Shown here: piece after piece, positions 11,328-21,168 of the stretch
How positions within the stretch are numbered: the stretch's first letter is position 1
Layout: each line of letters opens with the position of its first letter
NCBI GenBank assembly: GCA_014529385.2
Contig: CM043951.1
Coordinates: 112,948,469-113,012,468, forward strand
Direction: 5' to 3'
Source of the DNA: Adiantum capillus-veneris
Lineage: Eukaryota > Streptophyta > Polypodiopsida > Polypodiales > Pteridaceae
Length of the DNA: 64,000 nt
Notes under the pieces: generated by a model
What the model saw: the letters and a program-made list of their open reading frames with translations, nothing else
Database searches by the model: none
What the model was told of the DNA's origin: nothing
Made by a program: the position numbers and the translations under genes

Positions 11328-12641
11328 ATGGATGATGAGGAGTTTCTTTCTTCTTTGTCACCGCAGCAGAGACAGTGGTACGTGGAGCGTCATCGCTCTG
11401 GCGCATCATCGCGCGTTCCTACACCATCCGCATCTCCCTCTCTTTCGGAGCATTCGGCGCGCTCCGAAGCTTCGGCGTCGACGAGACGAGCGTCACACTC
11501 TTCTAGACACCGGCGCTCTAGTGGTGGCGGTGGCGGTTGTTGTGGGGATTCCGCCACCGATGCCTCCACACCGCCTCGTGTTCGACGAGGCTCTTTACCC
11601 TCCCCTTCTTTGCCCGCCCCCACACCAGCCACAGCATCGCCGTCTACGCCAGGTTTTGCACGGCTGACTGTTCCTAGAAGCTACACACCTCTACCTACTC
11701 CGCCAGGAGCCACCCCACTCGACACTCCTCGCTTCGGGGCCCAGACGCCGGTGGAGACACCTGACGTCCGTACCCCCATCGACACGCCGCTAGAGACCCC
11801 TGTCGGGACACCCAGGTTCACGCGTCACCGGCCAGAGGGCTTGCCTTACTCCGTCGACATCAGCGGCGGCATCATCATGGATGATGACGGCAAGAAGGTG
11901 ATCTCGCGCATGCGTGGTCTTTGCTCTCAGCTGTTTAGACACTATATACTAAACAAATGGAGTGAAGTACCAAGTGATTTAAAAAACAGAGTCATCAGCA
12001 TACTTCATGATGAGTTTCCCGTTCCAACACGGGATCAGCGCTTCAATGAAGACCTGATGAAGATTCGAATGCGCGAATACTGCAAACACAAGCGTTCCGA
12101 AGTGCAAAAAGCAATCAAGAATGGGTGGAATAGGCCAGATTGGCTGGCCAAAGAAGATTGGAAGAATGCGAAGAAAGCAGCGCGCGAGAATCCCGACAAG
12201 TGGAAGCAACAAAAGGATGCAGCCAGAGCGCGAGTAGAGGCAGGGAGCTCGCACCACTTGGGGAGCGGTGGATGGGCATCATTTGAGGCCGATTTTGTAA
12301 GTCTTTTCACATTGCTCTTTATGCATGTTCGATAGTTTAGGGTTTATGAGTTTTTTAGTTCTAACATAATGAAATCTTTGTATGTTTTGACAGTGGTCGA
12401 TGACAGGACGTGATCCCACACCGTACGAGCGCGAGTACGCAGGCAGGAAGGGCTTAAACGCCCTGATGGACATTCTCAGTTCTCGCAGCGGCATGGTTAG
12501 TATTAGGGTTTACTCTTTTTTATTTTTTGTATTGTTTTATAAATGTCGTTATATGTTTATACTTACTGAAAACTGTCTTATTGTCTTTTTTTGCAGAATC
12601 CGACAGATACGCCGCTTGGACGCGATGAGACGTCTGATTAG
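11328..12641 (+). CDS. TNPA-like CACTA accessory protein (plant Transposase_24 / Ptta-En-Spm type), three exons
   Basis: Predicted exons: 11328-12296, 12394-12495 and 12597-12641. All are phase 0 with GT-AG introns and total 1,116 bp (371 residues). The start is the ATG of MDDEEFLSSLSPQQRQWYVE. The N-terminal half is low-complexity: a Ser/Arg-rich part, a poly-Gly stretch, then a Thr-Pro-rich segment with many TP pairs. The C-terminal half holds the conserved plant transposase domain (MRGLCSQLFRHYILNKWSEV ... MREYCKHKRSEVQKAIKNGW ... KAARENPDKWKQQ) found beside TNP2 genes. By analogy with TNPA it would bind the subterminal AGCGACGC repeats and bring the ends together. It follows the TNP2 gene by 204 bp on the same strand. 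Confidence 0.82.
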
Positions 12642-13004
12642 ACGACGTCAGTTTAGCCGTAGCTAGATAGCATTAGTTTAGGGTTTCTCATAGCTTATGT
12701 ATCATGAGACGGATTTTATACGTCTTTTTGAACCATGTATATTATTACATTTGTCACCGCAATTCCTTTTGCCAATCAATTCTTTATGCCTATGATGTTG
12801 TACAATTGTCATTATTACATTTGCCAATCAATTCAGTTTGTCTATGATGTGTACAATTGTCAATTTTGCAAACAATGCGTCTTGTGGGTGACTATTTTGG
12901 GTCTATTATTTACCTTTGCACTTTTTTTAAAAAGTGAATCAAGTACAATATGGTTGATGGGTGGCAGGCATTCAATGCCCTGCCACCAAAAAAATATTCT
13001 CTCA
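12642..13004 (+). other. 3' untranslated region of the CACTA genes
   Basis: A/T-rich sequence with no coding potential. It contains two near-copies of ttacatttgccaatcaattc (around 12755-12845). A small hairpin, gtggcaggcatt / aatgccctgccac, lies at 12961-12986 just before the subterminal repeats begin. Confidence 0.6.
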
Positions 13005-13219
13005 GGCGTCGCTATATGCGTCGCTATTTATGGCTCTGTAGCGTCGCTATATGCGTCGCTATACTCTTCTGTGAGAGCGTCGCTATAACCGTCGCTATAG
13101 ACGTCGCTATAGACGTCGCTATATAGCGACGTCTATAGCGACGTCTATAGCGACGCTTATAGCGACGCATATAGCGACGCTCTCGTAGCGACGCTTTTAG
13201 CGACGCTTATAGCGACGCC
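13005..13219. repeat. Right subterminal AGCGACGC repeats with a long hairpin
   Basis: About sixteen copies of the GCGTCGCTAT / ATAGCGACGC unit. Those left of about 13120 are mostly in one orientation and those to the right in the other, so the block folds back on itself around cgctatatagcg. The same unit forms the left subterminal block, so both ends carry likely TNPA-binding sites. Confidence 0.85.
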
Positions 13220-13276
13220 GGGGGTTATAAAAACCCAGTGTATTTCCGTCGCTAAGAGCGTCACAAGAGCACATAA

Positions 13277-13291
13277 CCTCTTGTAGTGTAA
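13277..13291 (-). repeat. Right TIR and right TSD (TAA) of the CACTA element
   Basis: CCTCTTGTAGTG at 13277-13288 is the exact reverse complement of the left terminus. TAA at 13289-13291 repeats 5610-5612. Confidence 0.95.
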
Positions 13292-14350
13292 GACAACAAA
13301 ACTTGTCTTAGCCGCAGGAATATGGTGGCCAACATTACATATGGACGCTGAGGAATACGTTAAACGGTGCGATGACTATCATCGGACAAAAGTACCACTT
13401 AAAAGAGATGATATGCCGCTTAGACCAATGATGGGGGCAAGAGCTTTTGCAAAATGGGGGATTGATTATGTCGGACCCATTTCACCTCCTGCATATAAGA
13501 CTCATCCACAATACATCATTGTGGCTACAGACTATCTAACAAAGTGGGTCGAAGCAAAGGCAACTCAAAAAGCAGATGCCAGGTCCACGACACAATTTCT
13601 ATATGAATACGTCTTTGTACGATATGGATTGCCAATAGAAATTGTGAGTGATCGAGGCACACATTTTATAAATGAAGTGATAGAGATCCTTCTAGATGAA
13701 TTCATGGTAATCCATAGGAAATCAGCCCCGTATCATCCACAAGCAAACGGACAAGCTGAAGCAACAAACAAAACCATATGCACGGTCCTTACGAAGATTG
13801 TATCTGAGTCGAGAACTGACTGGGACCAAAAGTTGCATTCAACATTATGGGCATATAGGGTAGCATATAAAACATCAATAGGAACGACCCCATATAACAT
13901 GGTTTTTGGGCTAAATGCTATCTTACCAATAGAATTCTTGATTTCAACCTTAAGGGTGGCTAAGGATCTAGAGTGGATAGGGCACGAGCTTTCTGATAGA
14001 ACAGATGACCTGGAAAAGCTAGATGAGCTTCGCCTAAAAGCAGTGGCTTCTATCTACGCTCAAAAAAGGCGACAAAAAGAATTTTTTGATAAGCATGCGC
14101 GGACTAAAGAGTTTAAAGTTGGGGACTATGTCCTAGTTTACACTCTGAAACAGCATGCTAAGAAGCTTAAAAAGCGAGGGATGGGACCTCTGGTGATTAA
14201 AGATCTATCACCAAGTGGAGCCGTCAAGCTTGCTACATTAGACGGAGAATAAATGCCCAATTGGATTAGTGGATGCAGAGTGAAAAAGTATCTTTTGCCG
14301 CTAACCCAAGACATGCTTCTCAAAATACATCAAGAAAAGCTACGTGTCCA
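13292..14350 (+). CDS. Integrase region of E1 (DDE core and C-terminal part)
   Basis: Part of fossil E1, immediately right of the CACTA insertion. It opens with the end of an H2C2 zinc-binding segment (IWWPTLHMDAEEYVKRC). The rve core follows with its three acidic positions in GIDYVGPI (near 13460), IVSDRGTHFINEV (near 13650) and HPQANGQAEATNK (near 13740). The C-terminal part contains FKVGDYVLVYTLKQHAKKLK near 14120, then ISGCRVKKYLLPLTQDML near 14275. Integrase inserts the cDNA into the host genome. The core is well preserved, in line with a fairly young element. Confidence 0.88.
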
Positions 14351-14449
14351 GACAAAGAAAATGATTTTGGAGGAAGCGCAAGCCGAGGCGAAGGAAAGAA
14401 TGGAGAAAAGAAAACTACTGCGTCAGAAACAGCGCAATGAAGGAGCAAT

Positions 14450-15344
14450 ACGATTAAACGCAGTCAGTATAACAGAAATGGATAATGACAAAGAAGAACC
14501 CATCATTGAATGCAAAGTAGGAACCAACCAAATCAAAGCCAGAGCACTATTGGATTCAGGAGCTCAAGCTAACCTACTTTCACTCAGTTTGTATAGACAA
14601 TTGACAAATGACACTAAACTACAAACTGCCAAGCAAGAGTTAAAGAGTTACTCTGAGAATTCAATCAAAACTGTTGGATGCACAATTTTACATATACAGA
14701 TTAATCATTATGTGTATCCTCATATGTTTTACGTGGTTGAAGACCAAGCTACACAACAACCATTATTGCTAGGACAACCATGGCAGAAGCAATACAATGC
14801 AATGATTGACTGGAGTTCTAAATCAGTGCTTATCAAATACGAAGGTGAAGGTCAATCAGTTAAGATCACCAAAGGAGAAGAGCCAACTCCAAAGGACGAA
14901 CCCAAAGACAAAGGTAAACAACAACCAGTGAAAAAGAAGAAGCAATGGCAACCAAAAGTTTCTATACAACCGGATTACTCTTCGACGAGGAATTCTCAAC
15001 AGTGGATAAGGAAGACAAGCAATAATATCACAGCTCAACCTTGGGAAAAAACGGAGTCAAAATTGGTATGGAGACCAAAAAAGGTTGTGCGAGAGAACAC
15101 AAAGGTGGAAAACAGAGTCTTCAATACCAGACAACAGAGTGATTCCAGACAATCAAGGACAGTGACACAGATCTGGATTCCAAAGAAGTTCATGACGGCA
15201 CAAAGCTATAGCAAGCAAATTTGGATCCCAAAGATTTGTAAACAGGAACTCCCTTCAGTACAATCAACGGACACTCCTAGGTATTTCAAGTCGAGGAAAT
15301 CAACACAAAGAACAAAGCAGGTTTGGGTCGCAAAGAGTTTGTGA
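14450..15344 (+). CDS. Second retropepsin-like domain downstream of integrase, with Trp/Lys repeat tail (E1)
   Basis: The region follows the integrase C-terminus through a Glu/Lys/Arg-rich helix. A retropepsin-like domain lies at about 14500-14850: IIECKVGTNQIKA, then the active-site-like box ALLDSGAQANLLS, a middle HPHMFYVV-type strand region and the closing motif LLLGQPWQKQYNAMIDW. This is the layout of a retroviral-type aspartic protease and is separate from the protease encoded upstream of the RT. Then follows a basic tail with about six copies of a (K/Q)-(I/V)-W-(I/V)-(P/A)-K motif, such as TQIWIPKK, KQIWIPK and KQVWVAK. A second protease after the integrase is not part of the standard gypsy order. 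Its function is unknown; element N has a counterpart at about 39830-40195. Confidence 0.72.
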
Positions 15345-18300
15345 CAAGCACAAGTGAAGCGGAAGCAGATTTGGATTGTGAAAGAGAACAACAAAGTAAA
15401 GAAGAATCCATCTACTGATTCTACTACCGAAGTTCCAAAACCAACCCAAAACCCAACCACCAATCCTTCAATCAAACAAAGAGCAACTTTATTGGAAAGA
15501 CTGTTGTATCATCGCTCTACAATTGCATTGGGAACTTATGGACAAAATAACTACAATGCTTCGCCCACAGACACTTCATAGTCGTCCGGGAGGACTCAGA
15601 CTAGGAGGGGGGGAGGTATACAGGTATACAGGAGTTACAAAGCAGCTACAAGCGCCAAAAACAAAGAAAAACAAAAATTATATTACAAGGGCAGTGTCTT
15701 ACATGATTTTGCAATTTTTATGTTTGATTGCGGATATTGATAATATTTATGCCCTTATATACCTTGTTTTACAACAAGAAGAGATCAAATGATGAATTTG
15801 GGTCTCTAGACGTGTAAATATCACTAAATAAGAGTGTTTTTGGAGCTAAAAAGTGGTAATCCAAGTCCAGAAATCACAAATAAGTGTATATTCATATACA
15901 CAGGGTTACCAACTATTTATTGTGTATGTTTGGAATTTTTTGGCTTCAATTTGCTATTTTCTTTTATTTTTTATGATTTTCTTGATAAAAGTAAAAGAAA
16001 AATAAAAAAGCAGGTGAAATGAGATCGGAAAAAAGAAAAGAATAGATGGTGATGGTCCTAATGACAAGGGCAACCCATGGTAAAAATTGGGTACAATTCT
16101 GAAAAAGTTGCGGAAAGCCCGAAATGACAAAATTTTGGCAAAGTGGACAGATTTCTCAGAAACAGGTCAAACGGAGTCCAAATTGAGAAATTTCAAATCC
16201 TAAAGTGCATTTCACGACGAGATAGGAGCACATGTCAAATTTGGTAACAAGTGATCTGGGAAGCCCGAAGTTAAGTATTTTTCACATCACTTTCAAGCTC
16301 ATTTCCACTATTACCTTCTTGGAGAGAGCAAAGAGCACACAGGAGCATCCGACCTTCTACCGCCTTCTATGAATGCTATGAGAGCTCAGAGGACACCAGA
16401 CATGAGAGGTAGACTCGTTGCATTAATCTTTTGATGCTTATCGTTAACTTTTGTCGCGAAAACTGACCAAAACCAAGAAACAAGAGCAGACGGGGAATGG
16501 GGAAGAACGCTAGGTAGGGGCACAACCGCCTAACCAAACCTTGCAAGAACTTAGAGGTGGGTTACCCTAGCATAGAAGATGGGTTTCTAACATTCAAAGC
16601 TCGAGAAAGAACGACTTGAAAAACCCTAGGTCAACAGAGCCTGCAAGAGGCAAGCAGGAAAAAGTTGTCAAAATGACACAAAACTTCTCAGGAAGCTTAA
16701 CAACATCGAGGGCAATGCAACCATGGAGTATCTCCGGGCTTGGATCACCAAAAGTAGGTCAGAACAACCGATTCGGCTTCGGACACACAAAGCGTCATTT
16801 TGGCATAACGGCTAAAATTGACGACCAAATGACATGAAACTTCACAAGCAGCTTCAAATATACATGGATGACTTATGTTTGCAAGCAAAACCCAAAAGAA
16901 AACTGATTCACTTACCGATGGTGAAAAAGACGCTTTCGGGCAACCAAATGGAGAAAGATGGAGAACGGGGAGCCAAGGTCAGGTTCAACCAAATAGGTGG
17001 CTTCACAACATATCCAATGAGCTGGAAATGCAACTCTCGAGAAAAAAAGTTGAAGAAATTCAACTCCAAGGCAAAAAGACGACTTCGGAGACTGAAATGC
17101 CTATAAGGGGGCTTTTTAGCTAAACTGATGACTTTTTAAGTTGAAAACTAGTTATCAGGGCTTAGGGCACTAGCACAAAGCATTCTTTGCACAAAAAGAC
17201 CAAAATTTCAAGAAAAGACATCATACGCGTATGATATCTCACAGCATGATTTTCACATCCATTTCAACACTTGAGTGCATAGCCTCATTCCACATGTTAA
17301 TCACATCCTATGAACCAAGTATCATGAGAATTGGAGTCAGAAAACCCAAGGAAAACCAAAAAGACGCAAAGTAGGCCATAAAATTGATTTTTGGTCCTAA
17401 TTTTGTCAAAATAACTCCAAACTCATTGAAACTTTGTAGGATTGTTGATTAACACATCTACAAGCTATCTGGAACCAAAAAGCACCATTTTGACACAAAA
17501 GACATCATACGCGTATGATGTCTATTTGCACTTACAGAGCTAAAACTGCTCATTTGACATCATACATCCATTGTATATATCTAATACATGCTACATATGA
17601 AATTTGGAACCATTTGGTCAAGTGGATCACCCCATTAGCCCAATTGAGGGAAAATCCTTCATCCAAAGCCTATTTTAGCCCAAATCCAACATACTCAAGT
17701 CCAAACCAAGATTTGAGTAGGGACAGTCCTTCACTAGTACATGGGGAGTCCACAGAACCAATCCCATGAAAAATTGATGAAAAAGACATCATACGCGTAT
17801 GATGTCTCCAGAGCCATTCTTAGCCCAAAATCTATCCAAACTTCCTAAATCCACTGAATAAGCCTATCTAAAGCCAAATCCAAGCTTATAGAGAAATTTA
17901 GTCCAAAAATACACTAAAAGACATCATACGCGTATGATGTCTCACTATGTGATCTTGGCACCTTATGGCTTCAACCACCAAATAGAAGTGATCTACATGC
18001 CATTTGAAGGTGAACCACCAAGTTTTATCCAATTTGGATCATAAAATCCAATTCCCCTTCAAAATTTTGCCAAGAGCCTGAAATGGACTAAACTGGCATA
18101 AACTTGACCAAATGGTATCCAAACTCAAATCCAAGCATATGATACTCATATATACACTATCAGCTACAAGCACAACCGATATGAAGTCATTTTGACACAA
18201 AAGACATCATACGCGTATGATGTCTCTAGCATGATTTTGAGCCCAGTTTGCATATTTTTTCACCTACCCTGCATCCTTAGGCCCTGAATAGCTCATGTTT

Positions 18301-18391
18301 CAATTTTCAAGTCATTTGAATAGTTAAAAGCTTCATTTCGGCTTTCAGTACTAAAAAGACGCTAACTTCTGAAATTGGAGTTACAGGATCC
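15345..18391 (+). other. Long 3' spacer of E1 with palindrome repeats
   Basis: About 3 kb without a supported gene. It starts with a purine run near 15595-15615 (ctaggagggggggaggt). Next comes A/T-rich and repeat-like text, then from 17217 to 18224 five copies of a 22-bp palindrome. Large Athila/Tat-grade elements often carry long non-coding stretches between pol and the 3' LTR. I saw no LTR boundary here, so I treat it as part of E1; another small element inside it cannot be excluded. Confidence 0.5.
17217..18224. repeat. Five spaced copies of a 22-bp palindrome (GACATCATACG + its reverse complement)
   Basis: Copies lie at 17217-17238 (one mismatch), 17501-17522, 17785-17806, 17920-17941 and 18203-18224 (all exact). 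Start-to-start spacing is 284, 284, 135 and 283 bp. Each is preceded by an A run (aaaa) and most are followed by TC. A lone half-site is at 17556-17565. The centre is ACGCGT, which fits the CGCG box bound by plant CAMTA factors; that link is inference. The sequences between copies are largely different from one another, so this is not a simple tandem satellite. Confidence 0.9.
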
Positions 18392-20018
18392 ATGGATTCC
18401 GCCAAGTTATCAGCAACGAAGAGAAAAAGACCGACAATCAAAGATGCTCTTGCAGAAGCAGAACCCTTTGACATTCCAGCAGAAACCCTCAAGCCAACCA
18501 AAACTTGGGTGGAGGAAGCAGTACTGGAACAAGAGGGAATAAAGATCTACGAGGGGACTTTCCGAGATCCTCAAGGGCAAGCGGTGGATATACCGATGAT
18601 CCCACGAGAATTGGTGGATTATAGCAGGTCAGAGAACATCAGCAGGTACCTGGAAAGGGCAGACTTGCACAGATTCTTCACGTCGAGACCATCAAGTGTA
18701 GATACAAGAAGAGTGTATGAGTTGGCAACCTCCATTCAGAAGGATGGGAAAGCCACATTAACAGCAATAGATGGAGAGAAAGTAGAGGTACAGATCACTC
18801 CACAGCTCATTGCTGATGCATTGAAGCTGCATAACAAAGGGAGCTCTGTCAGGGAAAGAAGGGAGGCTATAGAGGTTTATGGGTCCAAGAAACAGAATGC
18901 AACTTATGGAGATATGGCAGACCAAAGAGCGGCAATCCTTTGCCGACTATACAACCAATTTCTCCATATTTGCAGTAAAAGACCGCAAAAGTATATGACA
19001 CCACCCCATGCCATTGCAACTACCATCACATGGGCTTTGAAGAGCAATATGCCAAAAGAGGTGAATTACGCTCAACACATCCACGAGCAGGTAATTGCCA
19101 TGCACAACGAGAAGCCAAAGTATATAGGAGGAGCTGAAGTTCTGACAAGAATAGCTTATGAAGCTATTGGAGCTAGAGATCAATGGCCAAAGGTTCCCTC
19201 CCAGAATGAGTGGCATAGAGAAGCCAATGAGGAGGAAGAACAGCCTGAAGTATCCAAGAGGGCGTCCACAAGAGCACGCAGGAAACTAGAAATAGTTTCA
19301 GAACCGGAAGAGAATGTGGATGAGCCCTTTATGAAGAAAGCAAAGAAGAAGGTTGCTCCCAAGCAAACCAAAAGTCAGAAAGCGGCAAGAATGGAAAGAC
19401 TGGTGGAGCAGTTTAGAGCGGAAAGAGCTCTAAAGGGTGACTTTGAAGAAAAGTGGGTGCCAGACCCCACCAAAGTCAGAACTAGCTCATCCAGGCCACA
19501 TGTTGATCAATATGATCAATATATTAGATCTTATGAAGAGTCAGAAGCTGGAAAGAGCATGGCAGGATTGCAGAAAAGAAGCCAAATTGGCTTAATTACC
19601 CCAGGATGCCAGGACCAAAGGTAAAGCCTACATGGTGAAAACCCTAACGGGCACCATCAAGCTCTTTACTGGCTATCCTGACCTTTCGTGTCAGATGCTC
19701 AAGAAAATTTGCAGGACTCTCTTAGCTTGCATCGAAGTGTTCGCGCCAGATAAAGCCACGACCTCGAGTCTACTATCGACGGCCGACACAGTGACTGATA
19801 TGATATATGATCTTTCATTGCAGCCTTCTCCAAAAGTGTTGCACCTCCTATACCAGAGGATTATGTTTTTGCCTAGCTTCCACATGCAAACATTCGAAGA
19901 AGCTTTCTACACCGGCTTTTTCACCCACGAAAGCAAAATATTCGGCCCAACCTTGACCATCGCCAACCTACGATACGAATCACATTTGCAGATGCTCAAG
20001 ACGACAGGACTTTATTAA
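18392..20018 (+). CDS. Extra ORF region of E1 upstream of the 3' LTR, function unknown
   Basis: A long coding stretch starts at ATG 18392 (MDSAKLSATKRKRPTIKDAL). It ends close to the polypurine tract, so by position it is an additional 3' ORF of E1, as known in some Athila- and Tat-grade elements. Visible features: a basic nuclear-signal-like start (TKRKRP); a central helical part (YLERADLHRFFTSRP ... RRVYELATSIQ ... ITPQLIADALKL) that resembles in layout the 'putative plant transposon protein' domain of plant gypsy elements; an acidic segment followed by basic clusters near 19260-19390 (KKAKKKVAPKQTKS). No protease, polymerase or envelope signature, signal peptide or clear membrane segment was seen. 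Broken in a small number of places. Confidence 0.55.
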
Positions 20019-20053
20019 CCAAGCATAAAAGTCATGTCAGGGACGACATGAAC

Positions 20054-20067
20054 GCGGAGGGGGGGAG
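20054..20067 (+). other. Polypurine tract of E1
   Basis: The purine run gcggagggggggag directly abuts the LTR start TGTTGAG at 20068. This is the expected place of the plus-strand primer and it fixes the + orientation of E1. Confidence 0.85.
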
Positions 20068-20365
20068 TGTTGAGCCAGCAGAGCCAGCAGAGGATCACAC
20101 CCACATTTTTTGCTCACACTCATCCTTTTTGTAACCATTGATTGTAATAAATGTCTTTCCGACATTGATTTTGAATTGAGCCATTCATTAAGTAACGGGA
20201 CTCAATTGAGTTTCCAGCTTGTAAATCCGAAGTAATTTCACTTGCCGATGTAATTAGTTAGAGATGTTCTCACCTCCAAGGCTGTGGTATATAAGCCAAA
20301 GTTTTGTAACCTAAAGGGATTCAGTTTTATTAATCAAAGTGAGTTTTTGAGCGCCGTGACTGTGC

Positions 20366-20458
<93 letters not shown>

Positions 20459-21082
20459 TTATCTACTTGCTACGCGAGCTACAGAGCCGCCATTGGAGAA
20501 GCGACACCGCCATTGTGTTAGCAACGGTGAGAGATACGCACTGATACCAAGAGTGCGTGCTATCGGCTTCTATGTGTGGTAAGTTCTTACGAGCTTCGGT
20601 GTGAGTTTTCTTCCAACTCGTGTGTCGGAATAGAGCGTGCAACATATCTATAGAACCACAACGAGTAGAGCTACACATTAGTACCATCGGGGTCAAGTTT
20701 CGATCACCTGTATTTTTCGATCTGTTTTCATACGCGTTTACCGCACGGAGTGGTTATAGGTTGATTTTGCAGTTCAAGTCTTTAGGGTGTTGTTCTTACC
20801 TAGTGTATAGACTTCCCCTTGAGTTTGAGATCGATTCAATGATTCTAGATCCTGTTTCGTATAGCATTCGTTCGTAGTACGGATTTCAGTCACTTGCGTA
20901 TTCTAGAACTTAGATTTGATTTCCTTAGTAGTGATTGTCATTAGAAGGTCGAGTAGGTGATTTGACACCCACCTAGTTGTTTCCATGCGCATGCGGGTCG
21001 AGCTCCGTCCTCGTCTGACAAATTCTGTTGTTGGTTGAGTTCTCGCTATTTAGCTTCCGCTAGCGGCGTAACCGCCTTAACA
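20068..21082 (+). repeat. 3' LTR of E1 (1,015 bp)
   Basis: Starts TGTTGAG and ends CTTAACA, the usual TG...CA with imperfect inverted ends. A TATA-type box (gtatataagcc) is near 20287-20297. A long (GA)n run at about 20367-20456 lies downstream in the presumed transcribed part. A related copy without most of the GA run is the solo LTR at 22330-23284; excluding the GA run I estimate about 20 differences in ~930 bp. Confidence 0.9.
20367..20456. repeat. (GA)n microsatellite in the E1 LTR
   Basis: About 90 bp of pure GA dinucleotide. The equivalent place in the solo LTR (22628-22658) has only about 30 bp with an interruption, so this run has expanded or shrunk since the two copies separated. 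Confidence 0.95.
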
Positions 21083-21168
21083 CCCACCTCCACCTCCACC
21101 TCCAGGACCTCGTACTAGTGGCATAGGACCAACAGAAGGAGGTGAGCCGGAGCCAGACCAGCCACGCC
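21083..21168 (+). repeat. Downstream flank of E1, also found after the solo LTR (23285-23364)
   Basis: The 86 bp starting cccacctccacc and ending gaccagccacgcc match 23285-23364, differing mainly by one CCTCCA hexamer. Both copies begin with CCCAC, the target duplication of the solo LTR. So E1's 3' LTR and the solo LTR are followed by the same target sequence. Past 21168 the match stops and a minus-strand LTR fragment begins. Confidence 0.85.

Larger units (their letters stand above)
5613..13288 (+). mobile_element. Complete CACTA (En/Spm) DNA transposon, TSD TAA
   Basis: The left end reads CACTACAAGAGG (5613-5624) and the right end CCTCTTGTAGTG (13277-13288), a perfect 12-bp terminal inverted repeat with the diagnostic CACTA start. 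The 3-bp target duplication TAA is at 5610-5612 and 13289-13291. Inside are subterminal AGCGACGC repeats at both ends, a captured HMA gene fragment, a TNP2-type transposase gene (7395-11123) and a TNPA-like gene (11328-12641), both open when spliced at the consensus sites described below. It is inserted in the integrase part of gypsy element E1. At 7,676 bp, with both coding units intact, it looks autonomous and recent. Confidence 0.95.
1..21082 (+). mobile_element. Large Ty3/gypsy LTR retrotransposon fossil E1 (5' end outside window)
   Basis: Parts on the + strand, in order: gag with zinc knuckles, retropepsin, RT, RNase H, two H2C2 zinc-binding segments, DDE integrase, a second retropepsin-like domain, a long spacer, an extra ORF, a polypurine tract and one LTR at 20068-21082. 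The CACTA transposon at 5613-13288 lies inside the integrase part. Without it about 13.4 kb of E1 is visible, which fits a large non-chromovirus gypsy element of the Athila/Tat grade. The 5' LTR and primer site are left of the window. The family is inferred from domain order and motifs. The element is broken (a few breaks plus the insertion) but well preserved. Its LTR differs from the related solo LTR at 22330-23284 by roughly 2%, so the family was active recently. Confidence 0.85.

Noticed and set aside
15590-15620. Purine run as a polypurine tract marking an earlier 3' LTR
   Set aside because: No TG-starting LTR follows, and the coding and spacer sequence continues to the convincing tract and LTR at 20054-20068.
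17217-18224. CRISPR-like array (repeat plus unique spacers)
   Set aside because: The repeats are perfect palindromes 135-284 bp apart in a eukaryotic retroelement. Spacing and context do not fit CRISPR.
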